Notes under the pieces: generated by a model
What the model was told of the DNA's origin: nothing
The model's input: only the letters and a program-made list of their open reading frames with translations
Database searches by the model: none
Shown here: positions 6,403 through 12,641 of the stretch, piece after piece
Layout of the letters: the number at the start of each line of letters is the position of its first letter
Numbering within the stretch: position 1 is the first letter of the stretch
Made by a program: the position numbers and the translations under genes
Assembly (NCBI GenBank): GCA_025934615.1
Contig: JAICXS010000004.1
Span: forward strand, 1 to 14,399
Length of the DNA: 14,399 bases
From: Nitrospiraceae bacterium
GTDB taxonomy: Bacteria; Nitrospirota; Nitrospiria; Nitrospirales; Nitrospiraceae
Direction of reading: 5' to 3'

Positions 6403-8223
6403 CTATGGCGAGGCAATGAATTTTCCGTTCATACCGCCATCCCACACCTTTTGAAGGCCAGGCTCAAGCCGCTTCCGGTCTGAACCATCGACATTCATGC
6501 TGACGAGCCCCACGAAATTGTCTTTCTCGTTGTATTCGGTATACAGGATTTTGCCATCGTGCCAATCGGGAATGACACAAATGGGTCCCGGCGATGTGAT
6601 ACGGCGCAGCCCCGTGCCGTCGATATTGATGATATACAGATCGTGAGCCATGTTGAGCGAACTTCGGAAGTTGTTATAGGCCGGGTTTGTCAAACTAAAC
6701 ACGACTTGGCGGCCATCCGGAGATATTTCAGGATCATACCCACCGATCGGGAATCCGCCTGCCATTCCAATTTCCGATCCTCCGTCATAGACCATCCGTT
6801 GATTGCTGCCATCGGAGCCCATGGCCCAAATCTGGGTCTTTGGGCCTCGCTTGCTGCCCGATGAAAACGGAAGCATCTTCACATAGGCGACCATGGTGCC
6901 GTCCTCAGATACCGACACATCGAAATGTTCACCGGGATTAGTCGGCCCTGCGAACGTCAATTGGGTAAGGTCCGTCCCATCTGGGCGAATTTTATAAATA
7001 TCCCGCTGGCCGCTGCTCGTCGGCTTTCCGGAGAAATAAATGTGTTCATCCGGCGACCAGTCGACGCCCCCGTTGCCGGCGCTATGGAACTTCGGCAGCA
7101 GCCGAGTCTCCGTCTTTTTTTCGAGATCCAAGATCCACAGTCCGGCTTCGCCCGCGCCTTTCTTCAGATATCGATTAGCCGCTATCAGCTTTCTGCTAAA
7201 AGAAACCGCAGCATGCTCATAGGATTGTAGGTTGTCAAAGGTAATCTGGGTCACATGCTGTCCGTTCTTGTCCATCGCATACAGCTCGGAAGGGCCAAGA
7301 CTCGGGGAATCAGGACGAGACGATTCGCTCCTTGTAGACCAAAACAGGATTGCGGCATCGGCTGGAATAGGCTGGACATTGACAGACCTTGAGTCTTTCT
7401 CGGCGAAAGAGCCCGAGATAGGTTTGGCCGGTGATGCCGCAACCGCCATCGAGTCGGCTTTGTTCGAGCCTCCGGTGGTGGGGCCGGTCACCGTGGCAAG
7501 GATCTGGTCGACCAGTCGTTCAGCCTCATCGAACCGGCCGGCCTTCAGGTGCTCGTCAATCTGAGGGCCCAGCGGCGCCACTTTCGAAGGGTCTCCGCCG
7601 GCCAGTACCCATTCATGAGCCAACGGTTGCACGCGCTTCATTTTGCCGTCGAGCCGCTGCAGTTGAGTGGGTGGCTGGGAGCCGCCTGATGGACTGCCTC
7701 CGCCATCGGTGGGCCCAGTCACGGTAGCGAGGATCTGGTCGACCAGCCGTTCAGCCTCATCGAACCGGCCGGCCTTCAGGTGCGCGTCTATCTGAGGACC
7801 CAGCGGCGCAATTTTCGCCTGATCTCCGCCGGCCTGCACCCATTGCGGCGCCAATGTCTGCACGCGCTTCATTTTGCCGTCGAGCCGCTGCAGTGGGGTC
7901 GGTGGCTGGGAGCCGCCCGAGGGACTGCTTCCGCCATCGGTGGGCCCCGTCACGGTGGCCAGGATTTGATCCACGAGTCGTTCGGCTTCGTCGAAGCGAC
8001 CGGCTTTCAGGTGCGCTTCAATTTGAGGGCCAAGCGGGGCGACCTTTGCCGAGTCTCCGCCGGCCTGCACCCATTGCGGCGCCAACGTCTGTACGCGTTT
8101 CATTTTGCCGTCGAGCCTGAGCCGGTCCTTCTCGGCAAGAGGCGCCGCTGAAAGCGACATGCCGATCGCCAAGATCAGCCCTCCGGCAACGGCGAGACCC
8201 ATCACTTTTGTTATCCCTGTCAT
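6403..8223 (-). CDS. Exported protein with three 77-residue repeats and a TolB-like beta-propeller
   Basis: 606-residue protein of unknown function. Residues 1-27 form a Sec signal peptide (basic start, hydrophobic core, small residues at SLSAAP). From residue 37 come three repeats with a period of 77 residues, at 37-113, 114-190 and 191-about 250: each has LDGKMKRVQ-LA--WV-AGGD, then APLGPQI--HLKAGRFDEAERLVDQIL, which looks like a helical hairpin of TPR-like kind, followed by a Gly/Ser/Pro linker (GGSSPSGGSQPPT). After a second linker, residues about 285-606 hold PD40/TolB-type blades, for example DIYKIRPDGTDLTQLTF, PEISPDGRQVVFS and DLYIINIDGTGLRRIT, probably six. It is expected in the periplasm or outside the cell. 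Placement between the chain-length gene and the glycosyltransferases suggests a role in assembly or binding of the polysaccharide; this is inference only. Confidence 0.88.
   Translation of the reverse strand: MTGITKVMGLAVAGGLILAIGMSLSAAPLAEKDRLRLDGKMKRVQTLAPQWVQAGGDSAKVAPLGPQIEAHLKAGRFDEAERLVDQILATVTGPTDGGSSPSGGSQPPTPLQRLDGKMKRVQTLAPQWVQAGGDQAKIAPLGPQIDAHLKAGRFDEAERLVDQILATVTGPTDGGGSPSGGSQPPTQLQRLDGKMKRVQPLAHEWVLAGGDPSKVAPLGPQIDEHLKAGRFDEAERLVDQILATVTGPTTGGSNKADSMAVAASPAKPISGSFAEKDSRSVNVQPIPADAAILFWSTRSESSRPDSPSLGPSELYAMDKNGQHVTQITFDNLQSYEHAAVSFSRKLIAANRYLKKGAGEAGLWILDLEKKTETRLLPKFHSAGNGGVDWSPDEHIYFSGKPTSSGQRDIYKIRPDGTDLTQLTFAGPTNPGEHFDVSVSEDGTMVAYVKMLPFSSGSKRGPKTQIWAMGSDGSNQRMVYDGGSEIGMAGGFPIGGYDPEISPDGRQVVFSLTNPAYNNFRSSLNMAHDLYIINIDGTGLRRITSPGPICVIPDWHDGKILYTEYNEKDNFVGLVSMNVDGSDRKRLEPGLQKVWDGGMNGKFIASP
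7468..8115 (-). repeat. Tandem 231-bp coding repeat, about 2.8 copies
   Basis: In-frame tandem repeat within the propeller gene. Units run 8115-7885, 7884-7654 and 7653-about 7468 on the minus strand; the last lacks the Gly/Ser/Pro linker of the others. Amino-acid identity is very high, while the DNA differs at many third positions. The middle unit is a patchwork: its first half matches unit 1 and its second half matches unit 3. Confidence 0.93.
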
Positions 8224-8240
8224 TGTGGAACCTGCTGTTT

Positions 8241-8259
8241 CAATAATGTTCAGTTATTG
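8241..8259. promoter_or_regulatory. Inverted repeat 18 bp before the propeller gene
   Basis: CAATAA and TTATTG arms with a 7-base spacer form a perfect 6-bp inverted repeat, ending 17 bases ahead of the ATG at 8223. It could be an operator half-site pair or a short leader hairpin close to the ribosome site. No regulator is identified. Confidence 0.35.
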
Positions 8260-8290
8260 GACCGAAGCCCGTTTGTCGTGTTGCGAATAG

Positions 8291-8302
8291 GAAACATGTT
8301 TC
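8291..8302. promoter_or_regulatory. Perfect 12-bp palindrome in the wzz-propeller gap
   Basis: GAAACATGTTTC is fully self-complementary and lies in the 129-bp space between the chain-length gene and the propeller gene, the longest gap inside the operon proper. It has the form of a dimeric repressor site. A chance occurrence is possible. Confidence 0.35.
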
Positions 8303-8352
8303 TGCGGCATGGGCGCACGCCGGAACGGATCATGGGAGAACGCTTCCGGATA

Positions 8353-9618
8353 TCACGTTACGGGTTTGGAGTGAGCAGGGTGAATAGCGGGTATGGTGGA
8401 GAGAACCTGAAGACCGAGTGCTCCTTCCACCTCTTCGATCGTGCGCAATGCCGTATTCATCGCCTCAAAGAAAAGCGAGAATGTAATCCCTATGATCAGG
8501 GCAAGAGCCAAGGCAACCCCCGCATAGTAAATCTTGATCGGTTTCACGGGGGTGCTCGGGATCATGGCGGGGGAGACAATGCTGATATCGCTGGTGCGCT
8601 TCACTTCCCGTATGTGGGCCTCCTCGTATTCTTTCTTGATGAACATGTACGTATTCTCAATCGTCTTCACTTCTAATGCCAATTTCGACTGTTCCGCTTC
8701 TGTGGCGGGAAGCGTCTCCAATCCGTTTTTTAATTGCGCAATGCGGGAGCGGAGATTGTCATTCTCGGCTTGCAGGCTCAAGACTCTGGGGTTTTCAGGC
8801 GTGAAGCGATTGAGCAGTCCGGACAGCAGAATGTGATTCTTCTCCAGGCTTGATTCCAGGCCGGCGATGAGTTTAATTTTTTCTGCCGCCTCTTCATTGA
8901 AGAGAATGCTCTTATTCCGGATTTTGTGCTCTTGATAGGCTTGCCGGGCATTGGCGAGCTTGCGCTCCGTATCCTCCATCTGCTGCTGTAAAAATTCACG
9001 AGCAAGCCGCCCTTCGCTTTCGTTGACATCCGTCAAGAACTTGATAAAGACCGATGCCGTCTCGTTGACGACGGCTGCAACTAAGGACGGGTCTTTGGCA
9101 AGGAAGGCAATCTCGAAGACATAACTGTTCTTCGTTGGATTGACGGAAATACTTTCAACCACGTCCTGAACCGCGGTCGTGAAAGGGCTTTCCTCGATTG
9201 TTTTTCCATACTTTAAAATTTGCCAGAGCTTGAGGGCGGCGAGCTTCGCTTGTTCCTTGCAGACTTCCCATTGTTCCAGCCAATAGGAGTCTTTAGGTTT
9301 TCGCTTCAAGGTGTCGAGATGAAGATTCCTGACCACCTGCTCGGCAATGGTGCGGCTTTTTATGAGCTCGGTGTACGTGATACTCGATGTCTCCGGCTTG
9401 GCGCCCTGTCCTACCGGAAAGTCCAACAGCTTCTTTTGCACAAGGGTTCCCGCAAGGGTGACTTCCTGCTGTGGCCGGAGAAGAATGAGCGTAGTTGCCT
9501 TGTACTTCTCGCTGACCATATAGGTAATGAGTACAGCATGGACGACCGCAGAAATCGAAAGCAGGACGATCATCCATTTGTGTTGCAGAAGAACTCTGAG
9601 CGATTGGCGTAATTCCAT
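8353..9618 (-). CDS. Polysaccharide chain-length determinant (Wzz/GNVR type, kinase domain absent)
   Basis: Inner-membrane co-polymerase that controls polymer length, 421 residues. A first transmembrane helix spans about 15-34 after the basic start MELRQSLRVLLQHKW; then YKATTLILLRPQ opens the Wzz domain. The periplasmic middle, about 190-330, is charged and helical (FLQQQMEDTERKLANARQAYQEHKIR and on) and should form a coiled coil. A proline-rich IPSTPVKPIK at 353-362 leads into the second helix at about 365-384, as in Wzc proteins. The chain ends shortly after ALGLQVLSTIP, the place where Wzc-type proteins pass into their kinase domain, so kinase and membrane part are on separate genes here. 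The start at 9618 has GAGGG about 7 bases upstream and lies 27 bases after the dehydratase stop. Confidence 0.9.
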   Translation of the reverse strand: MELRQSLRVLLQHKWMIVLLSISAVVHAVLITYMVSEKYKATTLILLRPQQEVTLAGTLVQKKLLDFPVGQGAKPETSSITYTELIKSRTIAEQVVRNLHLDTLKRKPKDSYWLEQWEVCKEQAKLAALKLWQILKYGKTIEESPFTTAVQDVVESISVNPTKNSYVFEIAFLAKDPSLVAAVVNETASVFIKFLTDVNESEGRLAREFLQQQMEDTERKLANARQAYQEHKIRNKSILFNEEAAEKIKLIAGLESSLEKNHILLSGLLNRFTPENPRVLSLQAENDNLRSRIAQLKNGLETLPATEAEQSKLALEVKTIENTYMFIKKEYEEAHIREVKRTSDISIVSPAMIPSTPVKPIKIYYAGVALALALIIGITFSLFFEAMNTALRTIEEVEGALGLQVLSTIPAIHPAHSKPVT

Positions 9619-9645
9619 TGAAGGTCCCTCAACACGACCATCGGA

Positions 9646-10656
9646 TCATGAAACTAACTGTTTGATCAGTTTCATATTCGAATATTCACGATACCAGTCG
9701 ATCGTCTCCTTCAACCCTTGCTCGATCGTAAATGAAGGCGTCCAGCTCAAGACCTCTTTGGCTTTATCGGCGCAGAGGTATTGCCGCGATATTTCGTTCG
9801 CTCCCTGATTCATAATCATCGGCTGCAAATCTTCACGGTCCATCAGCCTTAAAATATGCTGTGTCATGTCCAGAACCGAAAGTTTTGACTCGGACGCAAA
9901 GTTGAACGCGTGCCCGTGCAAAGTCGAATCGTCCATTTTTTCGGCGAGCGTCATGTAGGCGTTTGTGGCATCTTTAATATAGAGGTAATCGCGGACCGAT
10001 GTGCCATCGCTTCGCAAGACAGGGCGCTCGCCATGAAGCACTGAGAGAATCGTGCCGGGAATGAGACGGCTCAGATTTCGATCGCCTCCACCAAACAGAT
10101 TGGCGCACCGAGTAATACAAACCGGCAAGCCATACGTCTGATAATACGTGGCCGCCAGCAGGTCGGTGCAGCTTTTCGACACATCGTATGGATGCTGCCC
10201 GCGGAGGGCAAAGTCTTCCTTGTAAGGAAGCTGCTGATGGTTACCGTACGCCTTATCGCTGGACGCGACGAGGACGCGCTTGACACGGGGATTGCGGCGG
10301 CAGGCGTCGAGGACATTCCATGTCCCCTTGATATTGGCCTCGAAGGTCGATAATGGATTGGCGTTGGCCGTGCCGACGATGGCCTGCGCCGCCACATGAA
10401 ACACGGTATCGACGTCATATTCGTTGATCGTCCGTTCCAAGAGAAAATAATCCTCGAGGTTCCCTCTCACGATCGTGATGTCATCTTCCACATCGAACGA
10501 GACCAGATTCGACTTGGGGATCGAATCTCTCACCAACCCGACGACATGGGCGCCCGTCGCGACAAGCTCTTTGGTGAGCCAGGAACCAAGGAACCCGTTA
10601 CAGCCGGTAATAAAAACTCTCTTATCGCGCCAATACATCGGTTGTCGCATGGCCAT
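9646..10656 (-). CDS. rfbG: CDP-glucose 4,6-dehydratase-like SDR enzyme
   Basis: Predicted to convert CDP-glucose to CDP-4-keto-6-deoxyglucose, a branch point to dideoxy and other deoxy sugars. The 336 residues show an RfbG-like opening (MYWRDKRVFITGCNGFLGSWL) with the NAD motif GxxGxxG at 18-24, the active-site serine-Asp-Lys triad in ASSDKAYGN (S133-D134-K135), and the catalytic Y157-DVS-K161. SDK in this position, where dTDP-glucose dehydratases carry Asp-Glu, is the mark of the CDP-glucose dehydratase group. The frame overlaps the end of the cytidylyltransferase gene by 35 bases, which fits a coupled pair. The ATG codons at 10656 and 10650 are close; AGAGG is better spaced for the one at 10650. 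An epimerase acting on another nucleotide sugar is the main alternative. Confidence 0.82.
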   Translation of the reverse strand: MAMRQPMYWRDKRVFITGCNGFLGSWLTKELVATGAHVVGLVRDSIPKSNLVSFDVEDDITIVRGNLEDYFLLERTINEYDVDTVFHVAAQAIVGTANANPLSTFEANIKGTWNVLDACRRNPRVKRVLVASSDKAYGNHQQLPYKEDFALRGQHPYDVSKSCTDLLAATYYQTYGLPVCITRCANLFGGGDRNLSRLIPGTILSVLHGERPVLRSDGTSVRDYLYIKDATNAYMTLAEKMDDSTLHGHAFNFASESKLSVLDMTQHILRLMDREDLQPMIMNQGANEISRQYLCADKAKEVLSWTPSFTIEQGLKETIDWYREYSNMKLIKQLVS

Positions 10657-11359
10657 TTACCTCTTGTGGGCGTTTCATGTGCAAGACGTTGTCGCGGTAC
10701 ATTTGTTCGAGTTCTTGATGATCCTTATACGTATCCATCGATTTGAAGAATCCGGCATGTTGATACGTATAGAGAAGCTGCTTTTTCACTAAGGAAGGGA
10801 ATACCTCTTTTTCAAGATTATGACCTTCCCAGTGCTGAAAGATTGTCCGGTTGAACAGGAAAAAGCCCGCATTGATCCAGTACTGGGGGAGCACGGGCTT
10901 TTCCCGGAACGTACGAATCCGACCCGACGCGTCGCTTTCAAGCGTGCCATACTGTGAGATAAGCGGAGCGCTGGTGATGGTGCCAACCCCGTCATGCGCG
11001 CCATGAAATGCCGTGAGTTTATTGAGGTCGATATCGGCAAGGCCATCTCCGTAGGTCACAAAGAAGGTGTCCCGCAGGAGATGTTGGCAGTTTGCGACCC
11101 GTCCTCCCGTATCGGTATCGGCGCCCGTGTCGACAAATTGGACATTCCATCCGAAATCTTTTCGATCAAAGTAATCGATAATGACTTCTTTCCTATGCCC
11201 TAAGGACAGGATGAACTCCGTGTGTCCCTGCTGAGCGAAGATTCGCATGACATAGACCAGGATAGGAGTCCCATTGATCGGCAGCATGGGCTTGGGGAGA
11301 TAATCTGTAAAGGGATACGCCCTCGTTCCTTTTCCGCCACACAGGATGACGACTTGCAT
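10622..11359 (-). CDS. rfbF: Glucose-1-phosphate cytidylyltransferase-like nucleotidyltransferase
   Basis: Predicted to make CDP-glucose from CTP and glucose 1-phosphate, feeding the dehydratase encoded next. The 245 residues are slightly shorter than typical RfbF. Motifs seen: VILCGGKGTRAYPF with PKP at 22-24, then RfbF-specific FVDTGADTDTGGR (75-87), VTYGDGLADID (101-111), FREKP (151-155), WINAGFFLFN and FFKSMDTYKDHQELEQM near the C-terminus. The VDTG-DT-TGGR and YGDG-D-D elements separate it from RmlA/GalU types. AAGGAG stands 6 bases ahead of the ATG, the clearest ribosome site in this part. It lies 56 bp after the lipoprotein gene, and the last 35 bases overlap the dehydratase. Cytidylyl specificity rests on family motifs and on the neighbour. 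Confidence 0.82.
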   Translation of the reverse strand: MQVVILCGGKGTRAYPFTDYLPKPMLPINGTPILVYVMRIFAQQGHTEFILSLGHRKEVIIDYFDRKDFGWNVQFVDTGADTDTGGRVANCQHLLRDTFFVTYGDGLADIDLNKLTAFHGAHDGVGTITSAPLISQYGTLESDASGRIRTFREKPVLPQYWINAGFFLFNRTIFQHWEGHNLEKEVFPSLVKKQLLYTYQHAGFFKSMDTYKDHQELEQMYRDNVLHMKRPQEVNGHATTDVLAR

Positions 11360-11415
11360 AGTGTTCTCCTTGGAGCTACGGTCGATCGGGTCGCCTTGCC
11401 GTTGAAAGAATCACC

Positions 11416-11859
11416 TTATTGTGTCTTCTCTCGTGAGAAAAACCGTTCTTTCATCTCGTTATCTTCGTAATTTATGACAGTCCCGCCTTTTACCATGACG
11501 TTTAAGACGCGCCCCGTTTGTGTGACGCGGCCTATCGAGATGGGAAACGGAATTCCGACCGACCAGAGACGGACGGACTTATATTGGTATACCGTGATAC
11601 CCTCTGCGTGTTTTCTCACTATCGTGTCCGGAGATCCCAACAGTCGCAGTAATGCCTCTTCCGTTGTGACGCCGGGTTGAATGGATTGAATGGCGGTTTG
11701 CTCGATACTGTGCCCTGAGTAAATAAGGGCGCAACCGCCGATACATGCCGCTATCGAGACATTCGCTAGAACACGCGCTCCGAGCCACATTCTCCTCTGG
11801 TGAACGACACGGCCCCCGCGCGGTACGGTTTGTCTCAGGCCATGCCTGCGCACCGTCAT
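11416..11859 (-). CDS. Small lipoprotein with SmpA/OmlA (BamE-like) domain
   Basis: Predicted outer-membrane-facing lipoprotein. The frame starting at 11859 overlaps the kinase stop in an ATGA, but the signal peptide begins naturally at the in-frame ATG at 11790 (MWLGARVLANVSIAACIGGC), which gives a 124-residue product with the lipobox cysteine at residue 20; the 23-residue arginine-rich extension is unlike a signal peptide. AGGAG directly abuts that internal ATG, which is a close spacing, so the true start is open. After the lipobox, SIQPGVTTEEALLRLLGSPD and ITVYQYK fit the SmpA/OmlA fold. Such small proteins often help outer-membrane assembly or anchoring; a link to export of the polymer is inferred from position only. 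Confidence 0.78.
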   Translation of the reverse strand: MTVRRHGLRQTVPRGGRVVHQRRMWLGARVLANVSIAACIGGCALIYSGHSIEQTAIQSIQPGVTTEEALLRLLGSPDTIVRKHAEGITVYQYKSVRLWSVGIPFPISIGRVTQTGRVLNVMVKGGTVINYEDNEMKERFFSREKTQ

Positions 11860-12623
11860 TGTTGAGCGTCCATGTAGTGGTCGTCATAAGGATGGTAGCC
11901 TTCTCCATGGACTCCTTCAGTGAATCGATTCATGACCGCGCCGACAATATGGCCCCCCGCTTGAAGAATCCGCTCTTTAGCGCGCTTGGCGTCCTTTTCC
12001 GTGACGACCCCGGGATGTACCACGAAAAGAACCGCATCAACGATCGGCACAAAGAACAGACCGTCATTGACCGCTAGAATAGGCGGAGAATCAACCAAGA
12101 TAACATCGTAGAAGCTTCTGAGGTATTCAAAGGTTTCGTGAAGCTTGGTAGAACCTTTAGGGTTAAAAAGCGCGCGAGGTCCCTTTCCGCTCGGAATAAC
12201 GTTCAGCGTGAGGGCCTGAGCGGCGGAATCCGATGCCACGTTCACTTTCTGTATCGTCTCTTGCACGCCCACCGCCCCGGACAAAATATCGGCCAATCCC
12301 GGCACATTTCTTACCTGCAATGATCGATGAAGTTGCGGTTTCCTCAGATCGCCATCCAAAAGGAGCACGTTTTTCCCATGCAGCATCATGGTCAGCGCCA
12401 GATTCAGCGCAATCGTGCTTTTCCCTTCCTCGGGCTGCGTGCTCGTCACCAAAATAATCTTCGCGGGCCGGGTTCGAGATAACAGCTCAAGGTTCGCAAA
12501 TAATGCATCGTATCCATGTGCCGCTTTGGGATCCGAGGCCTGAAATTCGGATAGCTTTTTACAGACAACTTGCGCTGCCGGTATCGTTTCTATCGAGGCG
12601 GTGTTTCGTTTGAACATACGCAT
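11856..12623 (-). CDS. BY-type tyrosine autokinase (CpsD/CapB/EpsB-like)
   Basis: Cytoplasmic bacterial tyrosine kinase that works with a Wzz-type membrane partner to control polymer length and export. All landmark motifs are present in a 255-residue chain: Walker A in STQPEEGKST (61-70), Walker A' in LLLDGDLRKP (87-96) and Walker B in VILVDSPP (174-181). The C-terminal tail is a tyrosine cluster (EGYHPYDDHYMDAQQ), the expected autophosphorylation site. The region before Walker A (AHGYDALFANLELL) is the usual oligomer-contact part. The ATG at 12623 is preferred to a TTG at 12638, because GAGAG lies 8 bases ahead of it. The stop overlaps the next frame's ATG. Its likely membrane partner, the Wzz-type protein, is encoded three genes further on. 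Confidence 0.92.
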   Translation of the reverse strand: MRMFKRNTASIETIPAAQVVCKKLSEFQASDPKAAHGYDALFANLELLSRTRPAKIILVTSTQPEEGKSTIALNLALTMMLHGKNVLLLDGDLRKPQLHRSLQVRNVPGLADILSGAVGVQETIQKVNVASDSAAQALTLNVIPSGKGPRALFNPKGSTKLHETFEYLRSFYDVILVDSPPILAVNDGLFFVPIVDAVLFVVHPGVVTEKDAKRAKERILQAGGHIVGAVMNRFTEGVHGEGYHPYDDHYMDAQQ

Positions 12624-12641
12624 GAGTCTAACTCTCAAGTC

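Noticed and set aside
6380..6445. 22-residue N-terminal extension of the glycosyltransferase at 6379
   Set aside because: It overlaps the end of the propeller gene, and a strong GAGGAG site lies just before the internal ATG.
7468..8115. Repeats considered as a CRISPR array or non-coding satellite
   Set aside because: The 231-bp period is a multiple of three, lies inside one open frame and changes mostly at third codon positions, so it is a protein repeat.
7780..8151. Plus-strand frame across the repeats with repetitive protein (RVYLRTQRRNFRL-type and RVSAGLHPLRRQ segments)
   Set aside because: It is the antisense reading of the tandem repeats; its repetition follows from the minus-strand gene, and it has no start signal of its own.
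8320..8349. CCGGAA/TTCCGG hairpin as a terminator after the chain-length gene
   Set aside because: The stem is only 6 bp with an 18-base loop and there is no T run after it.
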